From positions 1-40,614 of the forward strand of contig NZ_NJCX01000028.1 of assembly GCF_002632875.1 (NCBI RefSeq): a DNA stretch of 40,614 nucleotides, given 5' to 3'. Both the position numbers and the translations under genes were made by a program. The notes beneath the pieces are model-generated. The model had not been told where the DNA came from. It saw nothing but the letters and a program-made list of their open reading frames with translations, and ran no database searches. Shown here piece by piece: positions 1-8,973 of this stretch (its first letter is position 1; the number at the start of each line of letters is the position of its first letter). Source of the DNA: Xenorhabdus kozodoii (GTDB taxonomy: Bacteria; Pseudomonadota; Gammaproteobacteria; Enterobacterales; Enterobacteriaceae).

Positions 1-81
1 GAAAACGACTCTGGGCAGAAAAGAATTTAACCCAGATTTAACCTGACAGACACCTGTATAAATAACCGGTAGTTGTCAGAT

Positions 82-705
82 CTAATCTGGACTAATACAT
101 TTTAATACCCTTTTGCCGTGTTCCCTGAGTTCCCCATCTGGTCCTACATACTTATAGAGAGCTTGTCTGCTAATCCCAAGCTCTTCACATAGTTCAGATA
201 CGCTACAATCTCTACTCTTCATGGAAGCTTGTGCCAGGCGAACCTGAGATTTTGTGAGTTTAAAAGAACGTCCACCTTCACGTCCTCTTGCTCTGGCCGC
301 TGCCAGCCCTGCTTTTGTTCGTTCACTGATCAACTCCCGTTCAAATTCGGCCAGCGCGGCAAAAATCCCAAAGACCAATTTGCCACTGGCCGTCGTCGTA
401 TCAATTTCTGCACCTTGCCCGGTCAGGACCTTAAATCCGATTTTTCGATCCGCAAGATCATGGATAGTATTCACCAGATGTTTTAAGCTTCGGCCAAGCC
501 TGTCAAGCTTCCATACCATTAACACATCGCCAGGCCTAAGGGCTTTCAAACAGGCATCCAATCCAGGACGTTTGTCTGACTTCCCTGATATTTCATCCTG
601 ATAAATGTTTTCTTTATTAACACCGGCAGCAAGTAAAGCATCCAGTTGGAGATCCTGCACCTGACTTCCATCAGATTTGGAGACACGGGTATACCCAATT
701 CGCAT
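82..705 (-). CDS. Serine recombinase (resolvase/invertase family)
   Basis: This 207-aa protein is a small serine recombinase that would cut and rejoin DNA at a paired site. The N-terminus has the resolvase signature with nucleophile Ser9 (RIGYTRVS). The KLDRLGRS motif around residues 66-73 carries conserved arginines, and the hinge region LAEFERELISERT is typical. A helix-turn-helix lies at about residues 155-187. It starts 7 bp after the stop of the upstream KilA-N gene, so the two are probably translated from one message. It is clearly distinct in sequence from the two tnpR genes elsewhere in the window. It could be the resolvase of a lost Tn3-type element or a plasmid multimer resolvase; the sequence does not decide between them. 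Confidence 0.9.
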   Translation of the reverse strand: MRIGYTRVSKSDGSQVQDLQLDALLAAGVNKENIYQDEISGKSDKRPGLDACLKALRPGDVLMVWKLDRLGRSLKHLVNTIHDLADRKIGFKVLTGQGAEIDTTTASGKLVFGIFAALAEFERELISERTKAGLAAARARGREGGRSFKLTKSQVRLAQASMKSRDCSVSELCEELGISRQALYKYVGPDGELREHGKRVLKCISPD

Positions 706-712
706 GAACGAC

Positions 713-1543
713 CTATTTTAATTGTTTAAGTTTTTCAATGGATTTGTTTTCTATCAGGATCTTCATTTGACTGACCGCAACGCGATTCAGTTTTTGGAAC
801 CTGTCGTTTGCAGAGAGGCCTTGCTCGATAAGTTCAGCATTGAAGCTCTCTAAATTAGATAACACGACAAGCTGTTCCAGTGTGGCATAGTCCCGTATAT
901 TGCCTTTTAGTTCCGGGTTCTCTTTACGCCAGTCGCTGGCTGTCTTGCCAAACAAAGCCAGATTCAATATATCGGCCTCATTAGCGTAAGCAAAGTTTCT
1001 TGCTTTTGGGTTAGGCTCCAGGGCGGGAATAATGTTCGTTTTTATTGACTCTGTATGAATATGATAGTTGACCTTGGCCAGAGTGCGCGAAACATTCCAT
1101 TCCAGATTTTTCTGTTCATTTTCTGCTTGTTTGAGCCGTTGGAATTCTTTTAATAGATAGAGCTTAAACTCCGCGCTGATCCAGGAAGCAAACTCAAAAG
1201 CAATATCCCGATGCGCATAAGTTCCGCCATATCTGCCCGCTTTCGAGATGATCCCGATTGCATTGGTGGTTGTGATCCAGCGTTTTGGCGTGAGAGAGAA
1301 ACTGTTTGCGCCCGCTTCATGTTTAAACCCATCGAATTCGATGGAATTAAAATCGGGATTATGGAGCTGTTCCCACAAACCGATAAACTCAATGGTACTG
1401 CGGTTTCTCATCCAGTTTTGCAGAATGTAATCACCGCGGTCGCCATCTTTGTACTTAGCGATGTCAGATAGCGATATATAGTCATCTTGTTTGTCGGAAA
1501 AGACAGAGACTTTTATACCCCGAACATCAATTTTTTGCGCCAT
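713..1543 (-). CDS. KilA-N domain protein
   Basis: This 276-aa protein resembles the bacterial KilA-N family, DNA-binding-like proteins common in phages and mobile elements. The recognisable stretch is about residues 15-135: DDYISLSDIAKYK near the start, WITTTNAIGIISKAGRYGGTYAHRDIAFEFASWIS in the middle, and FKLYLLKEFQRLK after it. The C-terminal half is mostly helical and charged. The gene is upstream of and closely coupled to the serine recombinase at 82-705. What it does is not known; a role with the recombinase or in element regulation is inference from adjacency only. Confidence 0.8.
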   Translation of the reverse strand: MAQKIDVRGIKVSVFSDKQDDYISLSDIAKYKDGDRGDYILQNWMRNRSTIEFIGLWEQLHNPDFNSIEFDGFKHEAGANSFSLTPKRWITTTNAIGIISKAGRYGGTYAHRDIAFEFASWISAEFKLYLLKEFQRLKQAENEQKNLEWNVSRTLAKVNYHIHTESIKTNIIPALEPNPKARNFAYANEADILNLALFGKTASDWRKENPELKGNIRDYATLEQLVVLSNLESFNAELIEQGLSANDRFQKLNRVAVSQMKILIENKSIEKLKQLK

Positions 1544-1707
1544 AAACCTTTCTTCTCGCTTTTGGTGTGTCAGTTAAACGAAGGTTTAAATGACAGCCTT
1601 GTTTTAGCCTAAATACGGATGGAAAGATGTAATATAAACTGTATATAAATCTATGTCCATTAAAGGTGGAGATAAAAAGATAAAGTGACATATTAAGAAT
1701 TAAAAAA

Positions 1708-1812
1708 ATGAATACCAATAAAAAGCGCCTGACTATACTGACTCAACCTGAAATTCAGGACTATTTTGGCCTGCCTCGATTTACTTTGGAGGGTCATGCT
1801 CCCAATAGTTAG
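1708..1812 (+). pseudogene. N-terminal remnant of a Tn3-family tnpA
   Basis: The 34-codon frame begins MNTNKKRLTILTQPEIQDYF and continues GLPRFTLEG. This is the start expected of Tn3-family transposases with a DUF4158-type N-terminus; compare IKRIHLLSSTEIEELYARPEF at the start of the intact tnpA at 5793. The match stops where an IS1-family end begins at about 1792, so the last codons belong to the IS. The rest of this transposase was not found in this orientation, so the gene is dead. Confidence 0.6.
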
Positions 1813-1853
1813 ATTATTGTAGTAAACTTTCCATTTTTTATTACTGGTGAGAT

Positions 1854-2129
1854 ATGGCTAAAGTTGATGTGGTTTGTCGTTATTGTCACAAAGCAGAGGA
1901 GGTCAAAGGGCATGGAAAAGGAAGCAGTGGACACCCGCGTTATCACTGTTATGCCTGCCGTAAAACCTTCCAACTGAATTACACTTATCAAGCCTGCAAA
2001 CCCGGAGTGAAAGAACAAATCACTGATATGGCGATAAATAACGGCGGGATCAGAGACACTGCACGTGTTTTGAACGTCGGGATCAATACTGTGCTTCGCA
2101 CGTTAAAAAACTTGAACCCAGACAAGTAA
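1854..2129 (+). CDS. insA: IS1 InsA repressor/transposase N-domain
   Basis: The 91-aa InsA has the zinc-finger cysteines CRYCHK near residues 8-13 and CYACRK near 32-37. The helix-turn-helix GGIRDTARVLNVGINTVLRTLK follows near the C-terminus. InsA alone binds the IS ends and represses; fused to InsB by a -1 ribosomal frameshift it becomes the transposase. The slippery A6C run is present at 2105-2111, near the end of the gene. Length is normal for the family. Confidence 0.9.
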   Translation: MAKVDVVCRYCHKAEEVKGHGKGSSGHPRYHCYACRKTFQLNYTYQACKPGVKEQITDMAINNGGIRDTARVLNVGINTVLRTLKNLNPDK

Positions 2130-2446
2130 CAACACGGCCTCTGGCAGGAAGTGAGATTCACATTATCTGTGAAATTGATGAGCAGTGGTCATTTGTCGGC
2201 AACAAGAAGAATCAACGCTGGCTCTGGTATGCGTGGGAACCAAACCAGAAGCAAATCATCGCACATGTATTTGGCGATCGCAGTAAAAAAACGCTGGAAA
2301 AACTGTTGGCGCTTCTGGCATCGTTTGAAATCCAGTATTATTGTACTGATAATTATGCTGTTTATGATTGCCTTCCTGGGAGAACTCACCTCAGAGGAAA
2401 GAAATTTACCCAACGCATCGAAAGAATGAATCTGACCCTGCGTACT
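2111..2446 (+). pseudogene. insB: IS1 insB, 3' truncated
   Basis: Reading in the -1 frame after the A6C slip gives KLEPRQVTTRPLAGSEIH and then the catalytic core. Visible are the aspartate in CEIDEQW, the CTDNYAVY motif and the glutamate in RIERMNLTLR. The last ~35 residues of InsB are lost at about 2446, where sequence of Tn-B begins; the frame stays open to 2554 only by chance. All catalytic residues remain, but the C-terminal tail and right IS end are missing. Confidence 0.8.
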
Positions 2447-2484
2447 GGGGTTGTAAGCGGGAAGCCGCCAAAATTTTGCGGGCT
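2447..2484 (+). repeat. Terminal inverted repeat of Tn-B
   Basis: The sequence begins GGGGTTGTAAGCGGGAA, the GGGG start usual for Tn3-family ends, and lies 12 bp beyond the stop of the partial tnpA at 2496-3632, where such an end is expected. The first 17 bases recur exactly, in inverted orientation, at 12484-12500. Confidence 0.65.
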
Positions 2485-2495
2485 TGCCATGCGGC

Positions 2496-3632
2496 TTATG
2501 ACAACGTCAGTCCCTCAATCATGGCGTCCAGATCGAGTTCTTTCCCTTCACTGATAAAGGTGTAATGGCCATTCAGAAAAATATGCTGCCAGGCTACGGG
2601 GGACATTCGTCTGAGAAGAGCAAGGCCCTGGGTGTTCCCAACCTCTTCATACTTCTGCAACAACCGCGACAGCAGGGCTGAGTTATAATAAATAATAATG
2701 ATGCTGAGCAGTCGCCCGCACTGATTACTGATCTCCAGCTCAATATCATTCTGTCCGGTCAGCTCTTTTTTGCCACCAACCTGCGCGATTGCTGAACGAA
2801 GCTGATGCCAGGATTCAATGCGATTTTGCGACCGGTGGCTGTTTCTGGCCACCTGCGGGTTACGAAGATACCGGAGAATGTAAAGACTGCGGATCAGTTT
2901 ATCAAACTCAAACAGGGCCTTCCTTGTCGGGTTTTCCGCTGAATAAGTACACAGTTTGCGAATCAGGGAACCCTGAGTAATTTCTTTCATCCCCAGCGTG
3001 GCGACGATCTGGTCCAGATGCGGTTTTTCATCAATGATAACTTGCTGATTTATCTGTCCTACAGGCTGGATAAGGAATTTTTTATAACGTTCCGGATCGT
3101 CCGCGCAGTATAGCTCTTTCAGCATGTCCTCTATCGAGGTAAATCGGGGTTCGAAACGCAGCCCGAACCAGTAAAGAATGGCAAAATTAGCCCGGTTAAT
3201 ACTGTGCATGTCACCGGTTATCGCCGTGGGTACAATTCCGCTGGTATTCCTGTACCAGATATCGAAAACGTGATGTGCTTCATACTCATGGGCGCCGATG
3301 AGATAACCATTCAGTGGAATATGGTTGCACAGCAGGGTGTAGGCCACTACGCCCTTCCCAAGTCCAAAATATTTTTTTGATGCCCGGGCTTTGATCATCG
3401 GACGTTCAACGCTGAATTTTTGCCCATCGACAGCGCCATACAGTTCCCCCAACTCCAGTGAATAATACGGGAAGACGGGAAGTGTCTTAATTCCGTCGCC
3501 AATACAGTCACATGCAGCCTTCAGCGTGGAGAGACGCAGATATTGCTCGTAGGAATCGTTGAGCGCGTGGTACGGGTCCAGTGGAAGAACCCCCAGATCT
3601 GTAAACTTTGAGGGAAAACCCTGATCAGTCAT
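2496..3632 (-). pseudogene. tnpA: Tn3-family transposase, C-terminal part (Tn-B tnpA')
   Basis: The open frame codes 378 aa, but the first ~19 come from the end of Tn-A, which has replaced the N-terminal ~650 residues. The remainder is the Tn3 DDE catalytic domain: D69 in VDGQKF, D141 in TGDMHS, and E273 in RIESWHQL. The C-terminal motif MSPVAWQHI is present. It differs from the intact Tn-A tnpA, so it defines a second Tn3-family element. With the DNA-binding half missing it is not a working transposase. Confidence 0.85.
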
Positions 3633-4093
3633 CCCGCCAAAAATGTTGTTTCAGGTGAGACTCCAATATCCTCGCCATCGCTTCCACATCAATCTTCCCG
3701 TTATTTCTCTTAAAGTTGTATCGCCCCGTGAACAATGTGTGTGTCCAGGCAATCGGTGAAATCCGCGTAAACTCATCAATAATTTCTTGAGAAACATCAT
3801 TGACTAGCATCTTTTGGTAGACCGCATTCAGGATCATACTGTTGTAGGCAATGATGCAGTTGGCAACCAATCTGGCCGCATGGGCACTGACCCGGTTTTC
3901 AACGATTTTTTTACCCTTGAAGATACCGTTGTAGGTTTTTCGGATGTTACTTTGGAGCTGATGATAGGCTTCCGTACGGTTTCGGGCACTTCGGATCGCT
4001 TTTCTCAGTGCCATATCATCAATCAGATTGAGGACATGAGTGCTCTTGAAGATGGCATTATATTCAAACAACGCCGCTTTTAATCTGGCATAC
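3574..4093 (-). mobile_element. Partial Tn-A copy (right inverted repeat plus tnpA 3' end)
   Basis: From 3574 the minus strand repeats the right end of the intact Tn-A: the 38-bp inverted repeat (3574-3611), then the last ~150 codons of tnpA. The encoded residues 3625-4071 are identical to the C-terminus of the 5793-8843 protein. The copy is cut at 4093/4094 by the left inverted repeat of the intact Tn-A. The result is a pair of ~520-bp inverted repeats around the intact element, able to recombine. Confidence 0.85.
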
Positions 4094-4136
4094 GGGTCCT
4101 GTGGAAGAACCCCCAGATCTGTAAACTTTGTGAGAG

Positions 4137-4706
4137 CTACGAGTTATCAACGTGCTTAAATGTGTTCAAAACACGGTAGATGGTTGCTTCGCCTAGCTTG
4201 AACTCCTTGGCTAACTGACCAATCGTAATGCCGGACTGACGCTTGAGATAAATATCATTTCGTATATCTTCGGTTAACTTAGCGGGGCGCCCGAATCTGA
4301 CACCATTCTCTTTCGCTTTGGCGATCCCTTCCGCCTGGCGTTCACTGCGTAAGTCATTTTCAAACTCCGCGATGGTGGCCAGCATATTGAACATAAGACG
4401 CCCTGTTGAAGTTCGGGTATCTATATTTTGATCCAGAACGACCAAATCAATATTTTCTTGCTGAAAGCGACTAGAAATTTGTGATAAATGATCCACTGAA
4501 CGTGCAAGCCGGTCTAATTTTGTGACGATCAGAGTATCACCTTCACGCAGGTAATCCATACAGGCTTGGTATTGCGGGCGATGCGCTGTCCGGCCACTGC
4601 GTTTTTCCTGATAAAGACGTTCACACTCCGCTTGTTTTAATTTTTCCAGCTGAATGTCTAAACTTTGACCTGTTGAGCTGACACGCGCATAACCAATTTT
4701 TGCCAT
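4137..4706 (-). CDS. tnpR: Tn-A resolvase TnpR
   Basis: This 189-aa serine recombinase would resolve the cointegrates made by TnpA. Nucleophile Ser10 lies in IGYARVS, the catalytic-core motif KLDRLARS is at about residues 63-70, and IAEFENDLRSERQAEG forms the hinge. A C-terminal helix-turn-helix occupies about residues 150-182 (TIGQLAKEFKLGEATIYRVL). It is divergent from the toxin-antitoxin/tnpA genes, with the presumed res region between. A truncated, frameshifted homologue lies at 31202-31527. Confidence 0.92.
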   Translation of the reverse strand: MAKIGYARVSSTGQSLDIQLEKLKQAECERLYQEKRSGRTAHRPQYQACMDYLREGDTLIVTKLDRLARSVDHLSQISSRFQQENIDLVVLDQNIDTRTSTGRLMFNMLATIAEFENDLRSERQAEGIAKAKENGVRFGRPAKLTEDIRNDIYLKRQSGITIGQLAKEFKLGEATIYRVLNTFKHVDNS

Positions 4707-4780
4707 AATCTATCATTATCCCTTAGACTATTTGATTGAGTACTTATGATAGGAATTTTGAGAGCCATTTCCAATGGTTG

Positions 4781-4800
4781 TCAAAAAGTATACTTTTTGA
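4781..4800. promoter_or_regulatory. Perfect 20-bp palindrome, candidate res/operator site
   Basis: TCAAAAAGTA is followed directly by its reverse complement. It lies between divergent tnpR and the antitoxin gene, where Tn3-family res subsites and overlapping promoters are found. It could be the crossover subsite I or an operator for TnpR or the antitoxin; the sequence alone does not decide. Confidence 0.5.
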
Positions 4801-4876
4801 TAGCTTTAAATTTGATCAGGTCGTTCGATTCGTTTATATTGTTTGAATCATACCATTATTCAATGAGGGGATTATT

Positions 4877-5137
4877 ATGGATGCTCTTTCTGCCAATGAA
4901 GCCAAAACTCAGTTTGGCGACATGCTACTCAAAGCACAACGTGCCCCAATCCAAATAAATAAAAACGGAAAACCCGTTGCGGTGGTTATCTCAATGGATG
5001 AGTACGAAAGTATTGAAACACTCCGGTTAAAATTATTACAGTCAAGAGCGGCACAGGCCAGCGTTGATATTGAATCCGGTAACATCGCCGATGGTGAAGC
5101 TTTTTTTAATGAACTGAGATCAGGTCTGTACGATTAA
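4877..5137 (+). CDS. Phd/YefM-family antitoxin
   Basis: This 86-aa protein begins MDALSANEAKTQFGDMLLKA and continues PIQINKNGKPVAVVISMDEYES, the classic Phd/YefM DNA-binding fold (residues ~1-50). The C-terminal tail (~50-86) would wrap the toxin. It is the first gene of a three-gene set ending with a ParE-like toxin, and it probably represses the operon from sites in the upstream palindromic region. It starts with ATG, 5 bp after the purine-rich GAGGGG. Confidence 0.88.
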   Translation: MDALSANEAKTQFGDMLLKAQRAPIQINKNGKPVAVVISMDEYESIETLRLKLLQSRAAQASVDIESGNIADGEAFFNELRSGLYD

Positions 5138-5162
5138 AACTTCACATATTAAGGAGAAAAAA

Positions 5163-5441
5163 ATGTCTGTAGCCGGGCTGAGGGCAGAACAATTACAGCG
5201 GGTGAAGCGTATACACGACTATGCTACCCGTTTTCCTCTTACCGAGACCGGCGATACGCAATTACTGAAAACGTGTTACGACTATATGGGTATATTCAAA
5301 CAGGTGATAGACAGTACATCAACTGCCCAACTGGATGATATCTGCCAGCAATACACCGGATTTTTCCGATTCTCCAAATTGATGGAAATGCTGGCTCAGG
5401 GTATTGCTGAGGGCATCATCAATGTTCCCAGGGATCATTAA
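5163..5441 (+). CDS. Small protein of unknown function within the toxin-antitoxin cassette
   Basis: A 92-aa protein that I do not recognise. It has a strong ribosome-binding site (AAGGAG) before its ATG, is predicted mostly helical (LRAEQLQRVKRIHDYATRF, FRFSKLMEMLAQGIAEGI), and has no signal peptide or membrane segment. It sits 25 bp after the Phd antitoxin and 5 bp before the ParE toxin, so the three are almost certainly one operon. A third partner of the toxin-antitoxin pair or an accessory to transposition are possible; both are inference. Confidence 0.75.
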   Translation: MSVAGLRAEQLQRVKRIHDYATRFPLTETGDTQLLKTCYDYMGIFKQVIDSTSTAQLDDICQQYTGFFRFSKLMEMLAQGIAEGIINVPRDH

Positions 5442-5446
5442 CCATA

Positions 5447-5761
5447 ATGGACAGACCAAACTACCGCTTAACGCCTGATGCACAGGCCGATCTTATTGAA
5501 ATCCGCCGCTTTACTGTACAGCAATGGGGTAAGATGCAATCGGAAAAACACCTGTCAGAACTTCAACAAACCTTTCGTTTGCTGGCTGTTACCCCTGCTC
5601 TGGGGAGAGGCAGGCCGGACGTGGGAGCGGAAGTATTGAGTTTTCCTCATGTCAGTCATGTTATTTATTACATAATCCATGAACGGCAACCCGTTATATT
5701 TGGTGTACTGCACAAACGAATGGTGCCCGCAAATCATCTGGACGGACGCGGGATGATTTGA
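5447..5761 (+). CDS. parE: ParE/RelE-superfamily toxin
   Basis: A 104-aa toxin with the family pattern YRLTPDAQADLIEIRRFTVQQWG at the N-terminus, LAVTPALGRGRPDVG in the middle and HVIYYIIHERQPVIFGVLHKRM at the C-terminus. ParE members poison gyrase, while RelE members cleave mRNA on the ribosome; the absence of clear RelE catalytic residues and the HVIYY pattern favour ParE. The paired antitoxin is the Phd-type protein at 4877. It ends 31 bp before the tnpA ATG. Confidence 0.88.
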   Translation: MDRPNYRLTPDAQADLIEIRRFTVQQWGKMQSEKHLSELQQTFRLLAVTPALGRGRPDVGAEVLSFPHVSHVIYYIIHERQPVIFGVLHKRMVPANHLDGRGMI

Positions 5762-5792
5762 CTGTTTGGCCTCACTGAATCCGGGACTCACA

Positions 5793-8700
5793 ATGGACAA
5801 TATCAAGCGTATTCACTTATTATCCAGTACAGAAATCGAAGAACTTTATGCTCGTCCCGAATTCAATGATCACGAACAAAACCTGTATTTTTCCTTAAGT
5901 CCGGCAGAACGGGCTGCTCTCGAACAGTTCCGTAATATCCAGACCCGTATCTATTTCATCCTGCAACTGGGCTATTTCAAGGCTAAACAACAGTTTTTCA
6001 ACCTGTCACTTGATGAGGTCAGCCATGATGTTCAGTATATTGTGGCCACTTATTATAGCGATACTGATGCGGCCCTGTTCAAAGGCACACTCTCCCGCAA
6101 ATATATGCGCAGTCAGCGACAGGCAATACTCTCGCTCTTTGGTTACCGAAACTGGTCTTCTCAATATACGGCTGAAATAGAATCTCATCTCGCCTATTTG
6201 TTGCGTTACTATCCCAAAGGGCACAATGCGTTTCGTCAACTGCTGGCGTACTTTGAGCATCAAAAGTTGATGATTCCGTCCTACCGAATACTACAGGATA
6301 TGTTCAGCCACGCATTTATTGCGGAGGAAAATCGCCTGAATGTTGCGGTTTCCTCGCTGCCCACAGCAATCATTGATCAACTTGTTGCTTTGGTGCAGCG
6401 GGATGACGGTATCACCACACTCAATATTATCCGTGCCGATCAAAAGGATTTTCAGTACACCGCCGTCAGAATGGAAGTAGACAAAGCATTACGTATTGAA
6501 GATCTTTATCAGTTTGCCAGGGACTTTCTTCCTTCTCTGGGGTTGTCAAAAAATGCCATTCGTTACTATGCGGAAATTGCCGAGCAATATGCTGCCTCCC
6601 GGTTGCGGAGATTGAGCAAAACACAACAATGGCTACAGGCATTGTGCTTCGTCTATCACCGCTATCAGCAGATCATGGATAATCTGATTGTGAGTTTTTG
6701 TTATCACACGCGGGCGATCATGGATGCGGGCAAAATTTATGCGTCGATAGCACACATGGAGCACAGTTCCAGAGTCGTCACGGACTTTCCCGGACTGGCA
6801 AAGTTTCTGAAATGGTTTCCAGAGCGGGATCCGAACATGAGCCAAGCCGAACTGAATGAAGTGGCTTTCAGTATGTTGCCCAAAGCACAATTTTCAGTCA
6901 TAGCAGAATTTTTGGAAGGCAAATCTTTTGATAAGAAAGCGGCGTTGTGGGAATACTATGGTAAGTCATCCCGCTTGCTCTCGCTGTATCTGCGTCCGGT
7001 ATTTACCAGAGTAAGACTGGAATATTACAAGAAAAACAGCTATATCGGCGAACTGATTCATGTGTTGAAAACACATTATGCCAGCGGTAAAAGTCCATCC
7101 GCCTTAAAAATCTGCGATGAGCTGGGATTCACCATTCCTAAAGGCATGAATGCCTACCTGAAGCGGAAATCCTCGGACACCCGAATTGATCCGTATTTAT
7201 TTGAATTTTTTATCTATCTAAAGGTTCTCCATGAGATTGAACGAGGCCGTCTGTATTGCAATGACAGTGTCTCGTACTGTGATATTGATACCGATCTGGT
7301 TGACGATGCGCTAGTCGATAACGTTGAGAAGATCGCTGAGGAATTTGGTTATTCCAGTCTCCCTGTTTACTGTGACCAGCGTCTTGATGAAGCGCTACAG
7401 GGGCTGGATGAGGCATGGGAGAGGACGACTCACAATATTCGTGAAAATAACAACCCTGGCTTTAACGTTCGTGAAACCAAAACCGGACAACAACACTGGA
7501 GCCTGCGCTATGACAGCGTTGAAAAGCTTGACGATGCTTTTTTCAAAAACTTACCCAAAGCTGAAATTGCTAACATTGTCATGTTCATCGGTGAGCTGAC
7601 TGACCTGTGGCGTGGATTTACCCACCTGAAAGACCGTTATACTAAGCGGAAAAAACCGTTATCGCTGGCAATTAATGCTTGTTTGCTGTCGGAAGCCTTT
7701 GGGTTTGGTGCCTTGAAAATGGCCGATATGTCAGATTTGGAACTCAACCAGCTTCGCGCAATACGGGAGGATTTTATTCGGGTTGATACGCTTTGTGCTG
7801 CCAATGAAATAGTCAGTAATCATATTCATTCACTGGCTATCTTCAAACAATGGAACCTCATGGATGACAAAGTATTGGCTGATGCAGACGGGCAAAAGTT
7901 CGCAACCACAGACAGTACGATACAATCGCGTTATTCCAGAAAGCATCTGGGTAAAGGCCGGGGCATCTCGCTCTACACACTGCTCGCCAATTACGTGGCG
8001 GTTAATGCGAAAAATATCGGCCTGAACGAGTACGAAGGCCATTCGCTGTACGACATGATTTACAACAATAAAACGGATATTGATATCCATATGGTGACAG
8101 GAGATAACCACTCATTGAACAAGCTGAATTTTGTCACGCTGGATTCCATTGATGTGGATTATGTTCCCAGCATCAAGAATGTGCGTCATGCAGCTGACGA
8201 TATTTATTCAGCTAACCCCCTGGATTATGATACCGGTATCCTCAAACCCAAAGGGGTGATTAATGTCGAACGTATCCGCTCTCAGCGGCGAGGCGTTCTG
8301 CGTGTATTGCTTTCGCTTATCATGCAGGAAAACACCCAGGGCAATATCATCCGCAAACTCAACTCTCATGCCCGTTATGCCAGATTAAAAGCGGCGTTGT
8401 TTGAATATAATGCCATCTTCAAGAGCACTCATGTCCTCAATCTGATTGATGATATGGCACTGAGAAAAGCGATCCGAAGTGCCCGAAACCGTACGGAAGC
8501 CTATCATCAGCTCCAAAGTAACATCCGAAAAACCTACAACGGTATCTTCAAGGGTAAAAAAATCGTTGAAAACCGGGTCAGTGCCCATGCGGCCAGATTG
8601 GTTGCCAACTGCATCATTGCCTACAACAGTATGATCCTGAATGCGGTCTACCAAAAGATGCTAGTCAATGATGTTTCTCAAGAAATTATTGATGAGTTTA

Positions 8701-8843
8701 CGCGGATTTCACCGATTGCCTGGACACACACATTGTTCACGGGGCGATACAACTTTAAGAGAAATAACGGGAAGATTGATGTGGAAGCGATGGCGAGGAT
8801 ATTGGAGTCTCACCTGAAACAACATTTTTGGCGGGATGACTGA
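5793..8843 (+). CDS. tnpA: Tn-A transposase TnpA (Tn3 family)
   Basis: A 1016-aa replicative transposase, full length for the family. The start is placed at ATG 5793 (MDNIKRIHLLSSTEIEELY) rather than the upstream in-frame TTG at 5766, because homologous N-termini begin here. The N-terminal half binds the 38-bp ends. The catalytic DDE triad is visible as D699 (ADGQKF), D771 (TGDNHS) and E902 (RTEAYHQL). The C-terminus has ISPIAWTHTLFTGRYNF. The gene ends 13 bp before the right inverted repeat. No internal stop or frameshift was seen, so it may be active. Confidence 0.93.
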   Translation: MDNIKRIHLLSSTEIEELYARPEFNDHEQNLYFSLSPAERAALEQFRNIQTRIYFILQLGYFKAKQQFFNLSLDEVSHDVQYIVATYYSDTDAALFKGTLSRKYMRSQRQAILSLFGYRNWSSQYTAEIESHLAYLLRYYPKGHNAFRQLLAYFEHQKLMIPSYRILQDMFSHAFIAEENRLNVAVSSLPTAIIDQLVALVQRDDGITTLNIIRADQKDFQYTAVRMEVDKALRIEDLYQFARDFLPSLGLSKNAIRYYAEIAEQYAASRLRRLSKTQQWLQALCFVYHRYQQIMDNLIVSFCYHTRAIMDAGKIYASIAHMEHSSRVVTDFPGLAKFLKWFPERDPNMSQAELNEVAFSMLPKAQFSVIAEFLEGKSFDKKAALWEYYGKSSRLLSLYLRPVFTRVRLEYYKKNSYIGELIHVLKTHYASGKSPSALKICDELGFTIPKGMNAYLKRKSSDTRIDPYLFEFFIYLKVLHEIERGRLYCNDSVSYCDIDTDLVDDALVDNVEKIAEEFGYSSLPVYCDQRLDEALQGLDEAWERTTHNIRENNNPGFNVRETKTGQQHWSLRYDSVEKLDDAFFKNLPKAEIANIVMFIGELTDLWRGFTHLKDRYTKRKKPLSLAINACLLSEAFGFGALKMADMSDLELNQLRAIREDFIRVDTLCAANEIVSNHIHSLAIFKQWNLMDDKVLADADGQKFATTDSTIQSRYSRKHLGKGRGISLYTLLANYVAVNAKNIGLNEYEGHSLYDMIYNNKTDIDIHMVTGDNHSLNKLNFVTLDSIDVDYVPSIKNVRHAADDIYSANPLDYDTGILKPKGVINVERIRSQRRGVLRVLLSLIMQENTQGNIIRKLNSHARYARLKAALFEYNAIFKSTHVLNLIDDMALRKAIRSARNRTEAYHQLQSNIRKTYNGIFKGKKIVENRVSAHAARLVANCIIAYNSMILNAVYQKMLVNDVSQEIIDEFTRISPIAWTHTLFTGRYNFKRNNGKIDVEAMARILESHLKQHFWRDD

Positions 8844-8973
8844 TCAGGGTTTTCCCTCAAAGTTTACAGATCTGGGGGTTCTTCCACTGGACCCGTGAAA
8901 GGTAGACAAGATACTTAATCTCTTTTAATTTCATTATTTTTTGTGATTTTTTCTTCATTGAATTATCCAATTC

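Larger units (their letters stand above)
1792..2446 (+). mobile_element. IS1-family insertion sequence, right end missing
   Basis: The left end (GGTCATGCTCCCAATAGTTAG) has the form of an IS1 terminal repeat and lies about 60 bp before insA. The element contains insA and the frameshift-linked insB, and it interrupts a tnpA remnant. The normal IS1 length is about 770 bp; here it stops at about 2446, in the middle of insB, where the inverted repeat of another Tn3-family element begins. It therefore lacks its right end and cannot move by itself. Confidence 0.8.
4094..8894 (+). mobile_element. Tn-A: Tn3-family transposon with a toxin-antitoxin cassette
   Basis: The two ends carry matching 38-bp inverted repeats at 4094-4131 and 8857-8894 that begin GGGTCC[T/A]GTGGAAGAAC and share CCCCAGATCTGTAAACTTTG. 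Inside, in order, are tnpR (minus), a res-like palindrome, a Phd antitoxin, an unknown small gene, a ParE toxin and tnpA (plus). All genes look intact. No 5-bp target duplication is visible (CATAC on the left, GTGAA on the right), which suggests rearrangement after insertion. A solo end with tnpR remnant occurs again at 31159. Confidence 0.85.

Noticed and set aside
1211-1471. Plus-strand frame opposite the KilA-N gene
   Set aside because: It is a shadow of a well-recognised gene on the other strand.
7210-8654. Open frames antisense to tnpA of Tn-A
   Set aside because: They mirror the coding frame of the real transposase and have no ribosome-binding sites or recognisable domains.
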